Shown piece after piece: positions 14,426 to 22,254 of a stretch of 36,863 nt of DNA (position 1 is its first letter; each line of letters starts with the position of its first letter). The position numbers were made by a program, and so were the translations under genes. The notes beneath the pieces are model-generated. The model was not told the origin of the DNA, searched no databases, and saw only the letters and a program-made list of their open reading frames with translations. This DNA is from Leptolinea sp. UBA4782 (lineage in GTDB: Bacteria > Chloroflexota > Anaerolineae > Anaerolineales > Anaerolineaceae). The stretch lies in the NCBI GenBank assembly GCA_002403095.1, contig DHHC01000027.1:1-36863 (forward strand). The letters run 5' to 3'.

Positions 14426-14893
14426 CTAATCCTGGTTCTTTTGTGTCCTTTTCTTTCCCTGTTCGGTCAAAGTCCCGTCGGGATGGCGGATCATGGTTTT
14501 AATATACTCCACCCGCCTGAAGCGCAGCGCCGACCAGTCTTCGTCTATCGAGACCTGGCGCACCGGGCACCGGTTCAAAGCCAAGCCGGCCCAGTCCATC
14601 CCAGCCGCGATCGCGGTTGAAATCGCATTTGAATTTCTTTGAACTGCCCTTAGGGTAGGCAAACCAGGCCACAGCATCCCCGCCAGCCCTGGGGGCAATT
14701 GCCTGGGCAAAGGCGTCCACCTCTGCCTGCCGGGTAGCAAATACCAGGCAAAACCGATCGTTTCCATCGCAGCCGCATCACGCTTGATGGCAATTCCCTG
14801 CAATGCTGCGAGTTCCGGTTCAAAGCTTTCGGGAGGTTGTAAAACCAGGATATCCTTCTGGCCTTTTAAGTTCAATTTTTGAAAGATTTCCAA
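14426..14893 (-). pseudogene. Small conserved protein gene with two compensating frameshifts
   Basis: A coherent protein appears only if the frame is changed twice. Frame A gives EIFQKLNLKGQKDILVLQPP to ETIGFA (start TTG 14893, AAGGAG at 14899-14904). At about 14747 it must switch to frame B for LVFATRQAEVDAFAQAIAPR and VAWFAYPKGSSKKFKCDFNR to GRLGFEPV. At about 14560 it returns to frame A for VSIDEDWSALRFRRVEYIKT and the stop at 14426. The WFAYPKGSSKKFKC block and the ending DEDWSALRFR belong to a small uncharacterised family (DUF3052-like in style). The middle shift looks like one missing C in a GCC-TGG context. Either the gene is decaying or the sequence has two indel errors. Confidence 0.6.
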
Positions 14894-15126
14894 GGTTTCT
14901 CCTTCTCTGGTAAATAAGTTGTCGCTCAGGAAAACCAGTATTAACAATACCCTGTTTTTCCGTCAAATTCAACCATGAAACCCCGGCCTGATAGCGCCAA
15001 AACCAGGCATTCTCCCTGCCGCAGTAATCACGCCGCACCGCCAACTCATAAATTGCTCCGTCAGCGGTTGGGCTGGAACTGCATTTGCAGTTAAGCGGAT
15101 TTTATGATAAATAAGATGGGCTGATG

Positions 15127-15171
15127 TTGAATCGCTCATCCAACCGGATGACTATAATTTACCTGGAGAGG
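15127..15171 (+). promoter_or_regulatory. Candidate promoter and ribosome binding site of the Gfo/Idh operon
   Basis: TATAAT at 15153-15158 is a perfect -10 box. TTGAAT at 15127-15132 is a possible -35 at a long 20-base spacing. GGAGAGG at 15165-15171 serves the ATG at 15179. The 285 bases between 14894 and 15178 hold nothing else I can support. Confidence 0.5.
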
Positions 15172-15178
15172 ATAATTG

Positions 15179-16333
15179 ATGGACAAAAAATTAAAGGTGG
15201 GTGTGATCGGCACAGGCTTTATCGGTCCGATCCACATTGAGAACGCACGCCGGAGTTTTAAGGCAGAGGTGACCGCCCTGGCTGAGAACAGCCTGGAGCT
15301 GGCCAAAACCAAGGCTTCATTGTATGATGTGCCGTTGTATTACGACGATTACAGGAAACTGCTCGAAAACCAAGACATTGACGTGGTGCACGTATGCAGC
15401 CCAAACTTCCTGCACTACCAGATGGCAAAAGATGCGCTGCTGGCAGGCAAGCACGTGGTTTGCGAGAAACCGCTTACCCTGACCCGCGCCGAAGGCGAAG
15501 ACCTGCTGGCGCTTGCAGCCGATAAGAAGCTGGTGAACGCCGTACACTTCAACATCCGCTATTATCCCCTGGTGCGCCATATGCATACGATGGTTGCCAA
15601 AAATGACATTGGCAGCATCTATGCTGTTTCAGGTTCTTACCTGCAGGACTGGCTGTTCCTGGATACCGACTACAGCTGGAGGCTCGAATCAGCCGTAAGC
15701 GGCCCCACCCGGGCGATCGGGGATATTGGTTCGCACTGGCTGGACCTGGTCGAATATGTAACCTGGCTGGAAGTAGATGAGGTAATGGCTGATTTCGAAA
15801 CCTTCCACAAAACTCGCAAGAAACCGCTCAAACCGGTCGAGACCTGGTCGGGCAAGATCTTGAAATCAGAAGATTACCAGGAAGTACCGATCGACACGGA
15901 AGACTACGCTACCGTTATGCTGCGCTTTAAGAACGGTACCAAGGGCGTATTCACGGTGAACCAGATGGCAGCCGGGCACAAGAACCGGGTGTATTACGAG
16001 ATCAACGGCTCAAAATGCTCCCTCATCTGGAACTCGGAAGTACCGAATGAGATGACCGTCGGCAACCGCGACAGGGGCAATGAAGTGATCCTGAAAGACC
16101 CCTCGCTAATCTACCCAGAAGCCAGGGCGATCGCCGCTTACCCCGGCGGGCATAACGAAGGCTTCGCCGATACCTCCAAGCACCTGTTCAGGGATGTGTA
16201 TGAGTACATCCTGGCGGGCGATATGCAAGCCGAACCAAAATTCCCCACCTTTTACGCCGGCTACCGCGAGGTGGTGTTGTGCGACGCGATCGTCGAAAGC
16301 GCCCGTACCGGCCGCTGGGTAAAGGTGCAATAA
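15179..16333 (+). CDS. Gfo/Idh/MocA-family oxidoreductase
   Basis: This 384-residue NAD(P)-dependent enzyme has an N-terminal Rossmann fold (VGVIGTGFIGPIHIENARRS, GxGxxG), the conserved VCEKPLTLTRAEGEDLLALA block with the catalytic-type Lys, and the C-terminal alpha/beta domain with AIGDIGSHWLDLVEYVTWLE. Members oxidise or epimerise sugars, inositols and related polyols. The ATG at 15179 follows GGAGAGG and a TATAAT promoter; the in-frame TTG at 15176 is less likely. The next gene, a VOC protein, starts 33 bases downstream, so the two probably act on the same carbohydrate pathway. Confidence 0.93.
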   Translation: MDKKLKVGVIGTGFIGPIHIENARRSFKAEVTALAENSLELAKTKASLYDVPLYYDDYRKLLENQDIDVVHVCSPNFLHYQMAKDALLAGKHVVCEKPLTLTRAEGEDLLALAADKKLVNAVHFNIRYYPLVRHMHTMVAKNDIGSIYAVSGSYLQDWLFLDTDYSWRLESAVSGPTRAIGDIGSHWLDLVEYVTWLEVDEVMADFETFHKTRKKPLKPVETWSGKILKSEDYQEVPIDTEDYATVMLRFKNGTKGVFTVNQMAAGHKNRVYYEINGSKCSLIWNSEVPNEMTVGNRDRGNEVILKDPSLIYPEARAIAAYPGGHNEGFADTSKHLFRDVYEYILAGDMQAEPKFPTFYAGYREVVLCDAIVESARTGRWVKVQ

Positions 16334-16366
16334 TACAGGTATTCAAGACTACAAGGAAGGACAGCA

Positions 16367-17353
16367 ATGAAAGGCGATATAAAACAGGTTTGTGTGGTTG
16401 TAAGTGATGTGGAATCTGCCATGCGGGATTACTGGGACAAATTTGGCATCGGTCCGTGGGATGTGCGCCATTTCACCCCCGATACCGTTCGTAACCTGTA
16501 CATTGGCGGCAAGCATGTGACCGAAGGCTTCGATTTTATCTGCGCCGTCACCTGGATGGGAGATGTTGAATTTGAGTTGATCCAGCCCATATCCGGGCCG
16601 GTGATTTACTGGGACCAGCTGGAAAAAGACGGCCCCAGCCTGCACCACTTCAAGCTGGTCATCTATAATGATGATGAGCTTAAGGCTTACGTGGAAGAGC
16701 TGGAAAAACGCGGCTTAAGGGTTACCCAAACCGGCTGGATCGATAATGATGTGCATTACTACTTCGATACCCGCAAGGAGTTGGGCGTCATCCTGGAGCT
16801 GGGCAACGGTGGCAAAATCGGAGCACCAGACAGCGTGTACCCGCATGCAGGCGCCGTCTCCCCCGTCGCCCATAAACCCAACATCCGCCAGCTGGCAATC
16901 GTGGTGGATGATGTCAAACAGGTGATGGATAATTACGCCAAATACCTGGATATCACCAGCTGGGACGTCCGCCACTTCACCCCCGGTAAGGTACGCAATT
17001 TCTACGTCAACGGCGAGCACATCACCGAGGACTTTGAGTTCATTTGCGCCGTGACCTGGGTCAACGACATGGAGCTTGAGCTGATCCAGCCCGTCAAGGG
17101 CAAGAACATCTACTGGGATTTCCTGGACAAGGTTGGACCAGGTTTCCATCACATCAAGGACGTCTGCCCGGATGAGGAAATCGCACGCGAATCCAAACGG
17201 CTGGAGCAGTACGGCATCAAGGTGATGCAGACCGGCTGGATCGATGACGACAGCCATTATTACATGAGCACCGAACCGTACCTGAAGATGATCCTGGAAT
17301 ACGGCAACGGCGGCAAGATCGGCGCGCCGGATTACGTTTATCCTGCCAGGTAG
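16367..17353 (+). CDS. Tandem VOC (glyoxalase/epimerase-like) protein
   Basis: This 328-residue protein is an internal duplication: residues about 1-155 and 170-328 repeat the same blocks (GPWDVRHFTPDTVRNLYIGG / TSWDVRHFTPGKVRNFYVNG, FICAVTW, ELIQP, then a HH motif, TQTGWID and LELGNGGKIGAPD / LEYGNGGKIGAPD). The order resembles methylmalonyl-CoA epimerase-like and glyoxalase-like VOC domains, with His/Glu metal ligands (H in QVCVVV-region equivalents is absent; E of ELIQP, the LHHFK/FHHIK His and the E of LELGNG are present). Two VOC modules in one chain can form a complete active site. It is probably co-transcribed with the Gfo/Idh enzyme; AAGGA precedes the ATG. Substrate unknown, plausibly a keto-sugar or acid intermediate. 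Confidence 0.88.
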   Translation: MKGDIKQVCVVVSDVESAMRDYWDKFGIGPWDVRHFTPDTVRNLYIGGKHVTEGFDFICAVTWMGDVEFELIQPISGPVIYWDQLEKDGPSLHHFKLVIYNDDELKAYVEELEKRGLRVTQTGWIDNDVHYYFDTRKELGVILELGNGGKIGAPDSVYPHAGAVSPVAHKPNIRQLAIVVDDVKQVMDNYAKYLDITSWDVRHFTPGKVRNFYVNGEHITEDFEFICAVTWVNDMELELIQPVKGKNIYWDFLDKVGPGFHHIKDVCPDEEIARESKRLEQYGIKVMQTGWIDDDSHYYMSTEPYLKMILEYGNGGKIGAPDYVYPAR

Positions 17354-17373
17354 TTGAAAACCATTTACCAAGT

Positions 17374-17407
17374 AAACAGGGTGCGCTCATAACGCACCCT
17401 GTTTTAT
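17374..17407. terminator. REP-like bidirectional terminator
   Basis: AAACAGGGTGCG (17374-17385) and CGCACCCTGTTT (17393-17404) form a perfect 12-bp stem around CTCATAA, followed by T and preceded by A. It lies between two convergent genes, and its core is nearly the same as the RAYT-flanking palindromes at 2677-2693, so a REP element may have been recruited as terminator. Confidence 0.85.
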
Positions 17408-17426
17408 CAATTTAGCATGATCCCCA

Positions 17427-17870
17427 TCAGGCAGCATATTTCCGGTATACATCATCCATAAACTGCTTCCAGGTGTCATCCGGTTTCCAGATGGTGTTCA
17501 TTGGGTAGGATGCCTCTTCTTCACCTTCGCCCAATACCAGCCTGCGGTAAAGGGTGATAAATGCAGAAACCCGCATGTTCTTGGCACAATGCACCCAAAT
17601 GCGCTTCCCTTTGAAAGCCCTCATCACTCCCACAAACTGCTCGAACTGTTCCACCCTCGGCTGCTCCCAGACGACCGGTATGTGGACGTAAGCCATGCCC
17701 AGCCCGGTTACCAGGCTACCTTCTTTCTCCAGGACGTTAGGTGAGGTTGGCAGCGCCAGGTTGATCACGAGGTCAATGCCCAGCCCGGGCAGCTGCTGGA
17801 TATCCGCTTCTGAAAGCTGTCCGGATGTCCATAGCCAGTCAAAAACCTGAACTGTATTCACTGCATCCAT
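17427..17870 (-). CDS. PTP-like phosphatase family protein with a CX4R loop
   Basis: This 147-residue protein resembles the small bacterial dual-specificity/PTP-like family (DUF442-like): SGQLSEADIQQLPGLGIDLV then INLALPTSP, and an active-site-like loop VHCAKNMRVSAFITLYRR. Canonical PTPs have HCX5R; here only four residues lie between Cys and Arg. The same short loop occurs, as far as I recall, in a group of bacterial relatives, so this may be normal for the subfamily. Activity on phosphotyrosine is not assured. The ATG at 17870 has only a weak AGGA; TACAAT at 17892-17897 may be its -10. It converges on the VOC gene. Confidence 0.78.
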   Translation of the reverse strand: MDAVNTVQVFDWLWTSGQLSEADIQQLPGLGIDLVINLALPTSPNVLEKEGSLVTGLGMAYVHIPVVWEQPRVEQFEQFVGVMRAFKGKRIWVHCAKNMRVSAFITLYRRLVLGEGEEEASYPMNTIWKPDDTWKQFMDDVYRKYAA

Positions 17871-17916
17871 TTGCGAATCCTGAAAACAGGGATTGTATAT
17901 TCCTGGCCCCAGTATA

Positions 17917-18150
17917 TCAGGTCTGCCAGAGGGTGATCCCTTTGCTTCCAGCCGGAGCGCTGCAGGAGGTCTTCAACCCGCATTGCTCGCAGGATGAGGT
18001 GCAGGCTTCATAAGCCTTGATATGCCCCATCTGCTGCAGCTGTTCAAGCATCAGTTTGACCAGTTCAGGCGTGGTTTCCAGGCGTTGTGCCAGGGCAGTA
18101 GTATCGATTGTGCCCCCAGACCGGATCTCATCAAGCAGTTTTTCAAGCAT
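17917..18150 (-). CDS. feoC: FeoC-like winged-helix protein with a Cys cluster
   Basis: This 77-residue protein has an N-terminal winged helix-turn-helix (LLDEIRSGGTIDTTALAQRL then LVKLMLEQLQQMGHI) and four clustered cysteines CTSSCEQCGLKTSC at the wing, the arrangement of FeoC proteins that may bind an Fe-S cluster and tune FeoB activity or stability. The ATG at 18150 starts two bases after the feoB stop (TAA 18153-18155), so it is the third gene of feoABC. The longer frame from 18168 would overlap feoB and is not needed. Confidence 0.85.
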   Translation of the reverse strand: MLEKLLDEIRSGGTIDTTALAQRLETTPELVKLMLEQLQQMGHIKAYEACTSSCEQCGLKTSCSAPAGSKGITLWQT

Positions 18151-18152
18151 GG

Positions 18153-20195
18153 TTACACCCCAATCCAAACTGCCGCGTGGTACACCAGCACCCCCGCGCC
18201 GATAGATAAGCCCAGCAGCATACCCATGCTCAGCAGCGTCCAGCCCCAGGAGCCGGTTTCCTGGCGGGTGACCGCCACCGTGGCGATGCAGGGAATGAAC
18301 AGGATCGACACCACCAGGAAAGCCAGGGCTGTAGCCGTGGAGTAGGCGGCTGCCAGGGCTGCTGCCAGGCCGGTCTCAGCTGTGCTGCCGAAGAGCACGC
18401 CCAGGGTGGCGATGGCATTTTCCTTGGCCGGGAAGCTGGTCAGCAGCGATACGGTCAGGCGCCAGTCCAAGCCCATCCATTTGCCCACCGGCTCAAGGAA
18501 CTGCCCGATCCGTGCCAGGTAACTGGTCTCGATCTGCCCGCCAGGCAGGAATGACAGCACCCAGACAACCAGTGAGATCAGCAGGATAATCGTGCCGGCT
18601 TTCTTGATAAAGGAAAGCGAGCGCTGCCAGACCAGGAGGCCGACGGTACGGAGGTTGGGCGCGTGATAGAGCGGCATTTCCATGATGAAGGCCGAACGCT
18701 GGCCTTTGAACACGATCCAGTTCAGGAGCGTTCCCATGACCACCAACAGCAGGAGCGAGAGCATGATCAGCCCCCATGTAACCAGCCCAGCGCTCCTGCC
18801 GAAAAAAGCCGGGGCAATGAACGCCACCACAGCCATGCGGGCAGTGCATGGCACCAGCGGGGCGATCAGGATGGTCAACAACCTGGCAGGCCAGGAGTCA
18901 ATCACGCGTGTACCCATGATGGCAGGGACATTACAGCCAAACCCGAGGAAGAGCGGCAGGAATGATTTGCCATGCAAGCCCATGATATGCATGAAGTTGT
19001 CCATGACATATGCAGCCCGCGCCATATAGCCGACATCCTCCAGTACGGCGAAAGCGCCGAAAAAGATCACCAGGATGGGCAGAAAGGTCAGCACAGACCC
19101 CACCCCGCCGATCACACCATCCACCAGTATCCCGCGCAGCCAGAACGGCGCCTCTGCCAGACCTTCTGAAACCAGAGCTCCCAGGCCGGTGACAACTTTT
19201 TCATCCAGCCAGGCCTGGATTGGGCTGCCTATGGAAAAGGTAAGCGCAAATACCGCGCCAAGGATGCCCGCCAGAATGAACAGCCCCCAGACCGGGTGGG
19301 CTGACCAGCGGTCGATCCGTTCGGTAATGCCGACCTGTCCGAGTTTTGGGCGGGTCATCGCAGACCGGATCATGCGTCCTATCCATTCATACCTGCCGGA
19401 GGCAACCGCCATGAATGCATCATCATGGGAGCGCAGGATATCCTGCACTGCAGCCCAACTTTGACCCGGCATGGCAGCCTGTATCATTTCGGCCACCTGT
19501 GCATCTCCCTCGAGCAGCTTCAGGGCGATCCAGGCGCACAAATATGGCTCGGGAATGAACGGTGCAGTCAGGCTTTCGATCTGCTGCAGCACCTGCTGGT
19601 GGTCTGCACGCACTTCCGGCGCGTTGGGCTGTGGGACACAGGTTCCATCAAGAACACGCTCAACCTGGTCCAGCAGGTCCTGGACCCCTTTGGCACGGGA
19701 AGCGGTCATCGGCACCACCGGCACACCCAACGCAGCCGCCAGCACATGGGCATCCACCCGGATACCCTCCTGCTCGGCCACATCCATCATGTTCAGGGCA
19801 ACCACCACCGGCGCCTGGATGGCAGCCAGTTCTGATACCAGGTACAGGCTCCGTTCCAGGTTGGCAGCGCTGACCACCGCAATGACTACATCCGGTTTTT
19901 CACGCAGGATGAACTCACGGCTGATCACTTCCTCAGGCGAGTTGGCGGTCAGGCTGTAGGTGCCAGGCAGATCCACCAGGCGGGCATCGCTGCGGCTCAG
20001 GTGAAAACGCCCCTCTCGGCGTTCTACAGTCTTGCCCGGCCAATTGCCAACATGCTGGTTTAACCCGGTCAGCAGGTTGAAAAGGGTGGACTTGCCCATG
20101 TTTGGCTGCCCTGCCAGGGCGATCAGCGGTTCATGGGCTTCGGTCAGGCTTTCCAGCGAGACAGGTGAGGCAGGGGAGCAATGGCTGTTCAACAT
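18153..20195 (-). CDS. feoB: Ferrous iron transport protein B
   Basis: This 680-residue protein has an N-terminal G domain: GQPNMGKST (G1, residues 29-37), DLPG (G3, 75-78), NMMD (G4, 135-138), then a helical spacer and a membrane domain with about nine to ten helices including the core GCNVPAIMGTRVI and VPCTARMAVVAFIAP motifs of the Fe2+ pathway. It imports ferrous iron across the inner membrane. G1 has GQPN where most FeoB have GNPN, a minor change. Length is a little under the E. coli protein (773). Its ATG overlaps the feoA stop by one base (TGATG), and it is followed two bases later by feoC. Confidence 0.97.
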   Translation of the reverse strand: MLNSHCSPASPVSLESLTEAHEPLIALAGQPNMGKSTLFNLLTGLNQHVGNWPGKTVERREGRFHLSRSDARLVDLPGTYSLTANSPEEVISREFILREKPDVVIAVVSAANLERSLYLVSELAAIQAPVVVALNMMDVAEQEGIRVDAHVLAAALGVPVVPMTASRAKGVQDLLDQVERVLDGTCVPQPNAPEVRADHQQVLQQIESLTAPFIPEPYLCAWIALKLLEGDAQVAEMIQAAMPGQSWAAVQDILRSHDDAFMAVASGRYEWIGRMIRSAMTRPKLGQVGITERIDRWSAHPVWGLFILAGILGAVFALTFSIGSPIQAWLDEKVVTGLGALVSEGLAEAPFWLRGILVDGVIGGVGSVLTFLPILVIFFGAFAVLEDVGYMARAAYVMDNFMHIMGLHGKSFLPLFLGFGCNVPAIMGTRVIDSWPARLLTILIAPLVPCTARMAVVAFIAPAFFGRSAGLVTWGLIMLSLLLLVVMGTLLNWIVFKGQRSAFIMEMPLYHAPNLRTVGLLVWQRSLSFIKKAGTIILLISLVVWVLSFLPGGQIETSYLARIGQFLEPVGKWMGLDWRLTVSLLTSFPAKENAIATLGVLFGSTAETGLAAALAAAYSTATALAFLVVSILFIPCIATVAVTRQETGSWGWTLLSMGMLLGLSIGAGVLVYHAAVWIGV

Positions 20196-20431
20196 CAGCG
20201 TTCAACCACGATCCTGGCTGCTTCTCCCCTGCCCAGTGCAACCCGCATTCCGCGCACGGTCACGATCAGCGGACCGCTGCCGATATTCTGGGTCATGTTG
20301 ATGGAGGCACCCGGAGTGAACCCGAATGAGGCCAGGCGGCTGTTTAAGGCTTTTCCGCCCTGTATCCAGTGGATCGTGGCGGTTTCACCCTGGTTGATTT
20401 CTGAAAGCAGAAGCCGTTTTTCATTCTGCAT
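20195..20431 (-). CDS. feoA: Ferrous iron transport protein A
   Basis: This 78-residue SH3-like protein matches FeoA: LLSEINQGETATIHWIQGGK, LNSRLASFGFTPGASINMTQ, then GPLIVTVRGMRVALGRGEAARI. It helps FeoB function. The ATG at 20431 (MQNEKRLLL) is set by AAGGAG in the sequence 20435-20442; the upstream ATG at 20470 would place that site inside the gene. First gene of feoABC, divergent from the DtxR-family regulator with 100 bases between. Confidence 0.93.
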   Translation of the reverse strand: MQNEKRLLLSEINQGETATIHWIQGGKALNSRLASFGFTPGASINMTQNIGSGPLIVTVRGMRVALGRGEAARIVVER

Positions 20432-20476
20432 ACGTGCTCCTTGCAAGGTAATGCTATAATGATTATGCAAAGCAAT

Positions 20477-20507
20477 TATATTATAATATACTAATATTGT
20501 ATATTAG
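20477..20507. promoter_or_regulatory. Palindromic operator candidates for the DtxR-family regulator
   Basis: Two adjacent AT-rich palindromes lie between feoA and the regulator: TATATTATAATATA (20477-20490, perfect 14-bp) and CTAATAT-TGT-ATATTAG (20491-20507, 7-bp arms). TATAAT boxes (20454-20459 and 20482-20487) are within or beside them, so repressor binding would block promoters in this intergenic region. An iron- or manganese-loaded DtxR-type repressor is the natural candidate. Confidence 0.6.
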
Positions 20508-20531
20508 CGTGTACTAATTTCTGGTAAATTT

Positions 20532-21230
20532 ATGACAGATATCACCCAGCCAGTTGAGCCCCGGATTGAATCCATCAGTGCAACCGTACAGGATTACCTT
20601 CTGTTGATCTACATTCTCGAACGCGACCAGGAACCGGTAGTCGGATCTCACCTTGCAGACCTTCTGGGGGTTACACCGCCCACGGTCACCAATACCCTCA
20701 AGCGCATGGTACGCGACGGCTGGCTGACCATGGACGGACGCGGAACACACCTGACAACAGAAGGTCTGAACGCTGCCAAAGTGATCATGCGCCGGCACAT
20801 GTTGATGGAGTGGATGATGGAAAAGACTCTGCCCTGGTCGCAGCTGCACGCCGAAGCGCACCACCTCGAGCATGCCATCTCCGCCAGCGCAGAAAAGGCG
20901 CTGATGGAGCAGTTAAACAACCCTCAAAACTGCCCGCACGGCAACCCCCTGCCGGGGTACGAACAGCAGGTTGCCGGCTGGGTGCCTCTAACCCGGGTGG
21001 AGGCAGGTAAAACTGCGCTTATCCGCCGCATTCACGAGCTGGCAGAGGAAAACAACGAGCTGCTCACTTACCTGGAATCGAGAAACCTCGTTCCGGGCAA
21101 ACAGGTCACGGTTTGCGAGGTTCTGCCTTTCAATGAAACGATATGTGTGGAAGTGGGCGGGCAGCAGGTAACCCTGGGGAATGCTGCCGCCAGGTATATC
21201 TTCGTTGAAACTACTCAGCCGCTGATATAA
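20532..21230 (+). CDS. DtxR/MntR-family metal-dependent transcriptional regulator
   Basis: This 232-residue protein has an N-terminal winged helix (ATVQDYLLLIYILERDQEPV, then DLLGVTPPTVTNTLKRMVRD), a dimerisation/metal domain with MRRHMLMEWMM, HAEAHHLEHAIS and EKALMEQLNNPQNCPHGNPL (metal ligands including Glu, His and Cys), and a C-terminal SH3/FeoA-like domain (PGKQVTVCEVLPFNETICVE). This is the three-domain DtxR/IdeR architecture. It most likely represses feoABC, divergently transcribed, when iron is plentiful. The ATG at 20532 has only a weak ribosome binding site (CTGGTAAATTT). It ends in a 16-base tail-to-tail overlap with the flavoprotein gene. Confidence 0.92.
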   Translation: MTDITQPVEPRIESISATVQDYLLLIYILERDQEPVVGSHLADLLGVTPPTVTNTLKRMVRDGWLTMDGRGTHLTTEGLNAAKVIMRRHMLMEWMMEKTLPWSQLHAEAHHLEHAISASAEKALMEQLNNPQNCPHGNPLPGYEQQVAGWVPLTRVEAGKTALIRRIHELAEENNELLTYLESRNLVPGKQVTVCEVLPFNETICVEVGGQQVTLGNAAARYIFVETTQPLI

Positions 21231-21898
21231 CGGGGTTCAGGTATCAGCGGGCGCCTGATTTTTAATAACGTCCCTTCTTCTATTTTTCCGTTGCGTACCA
21301 GCTCTGACCCGGCTTGTTTGACCGCCTGCACCACAGCTTTGCCTGGTTCGGTTAAAACCCCTTCCTTCTTCATATATCCCGCATGCGGACGCAGGACAGC
21401 ACCAGCAAATTCAACACTGGCAGTTTCTGCGAATTCCCGGATAATGTTCACCAGCCTGTCCATATTTTCAGTTTCCCACCATCCTCCGACTGCCACTAAT
21501 ACAATCTTGCGGATGGCAATACCGTCCCTGAACCTGGCGCGCGTGCGCCCATCCCGCCAAACCAGTTCTGGTTTCAACAGGGGAACCATGCGGTTGAGGA
21601 TATTCTGCATATCCCCGGGCAGGGGCGAATAGATCGGTGTGGCAATGACCAGAATCTCCGAGATCTTTAATTCTGGGATGAGCAGTCTCATATTATCCTG
21701 GTAGATGCACTCACCCGGAGTAACCCGCCAGCAGCGCAGGGCACCGCATTCGCAAGGCAGGACCTTCAGCTTGCTGGCAAAGAACAATTCGACCGAACAA
21801 CCGCCATACTGCATGCCCTGGATGAACGGGTTGAGAATCAATGCTGTGCTGCCTTTTTCCATCCGGGGGCTTCCATTGATTGCTACGGCTTTTGTCAT
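21215..21898 (-). CDS. NAD(P)H-dependent FMN reductase / iron-sulfur flavoprotein family
   Basis: This protein of about 227 residues has a flavodoxin-like N-terminus: AVAINGSPRMEKGSTALILN (phosphate-binding GSPR loop), a Cys-bearing segment CECGALRCWRVTPGEC, and ILVIATPIYSPLPGDMQNIL, the typical TPIYwg-like flavin block. It probably reduces a quinone or other electron acceptor; the cysteines (three or four) could hold a cluster, but the ISF spacing CX2CX2CX4-7C is not exact. ATG 21898 follows AGGAGG. The 7-bp inverted repeat at 21947-21967 lies upstream. It overlaps the DtxR gene tail to tail by 16 bases. Confidence 0.85.
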   Translation of the reverse strand: MTKAVAINGSPRMEKGSTALILNPFIQGMQYGGCSVELFFASKLKVLPCECGALRCWRVTPGECIYQDNMRLLIPELKISEILVIATPIYSPLPGDMQNILNRMVPLLKPELVWRDGRTRARFRDGIAIRKIVLVAVGGWWETENMDRLVNIIREFAETASVEFAGAVLRPHAGYMKKEGVLTEPGKAVVQAVKQAGSELVRNGKIEEGTLLKIRRPLIPEPRYISG

Positions 21899-21946
21899 AG
21901 CTACCTCCTCAGGCAAGGTTGCCCCCTTTCCGCCAGGGATTTGTAG

Positions 21947-21967
21947 AAGTTACACTTACCGTAACTT
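21947..21967. promoter_or_regulatory. Inverted repeat upstream of the flavoprotein gene
   Basis: AAGTTAC (21947-21953) and GTAACTT (21961-21967) are perfect 7-bp arms around a 7-base spacer, 49 bases before the flavoprotein ATG. On the minus strand TTGGAT and TGTAAC at a 17-base spacing form a weak promoter covering it, as for a repressor operator. The rest of 21968-22254 has no gene or structure I can support. Confidence 0.4.
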
Positions 21968-22254
21968 TACAATCCAATTGAATGATGAAATGTCAAGGAC
22001 CTGAACAGCTTGTATATCGCCGGCAGAACGTCCACCCGTTACAAGAAATTCGCAAGGTAGTTACTCCATTTTTCTTTTTGTGTAAAACAAGATTGGTTAA
22101 AGCCTTGTTTATGTAACACTAATATGCTGCAAACGGAGTCTCAATGTAAAATCGGGGAGTTGTAACAGGGGTGAACCTAATACTGCTGCATACACCATTA
22201 TAGACACTCTCAGCCAATTTTCAATAAGCAGTTATTCCACGGGGATCAACTTTC

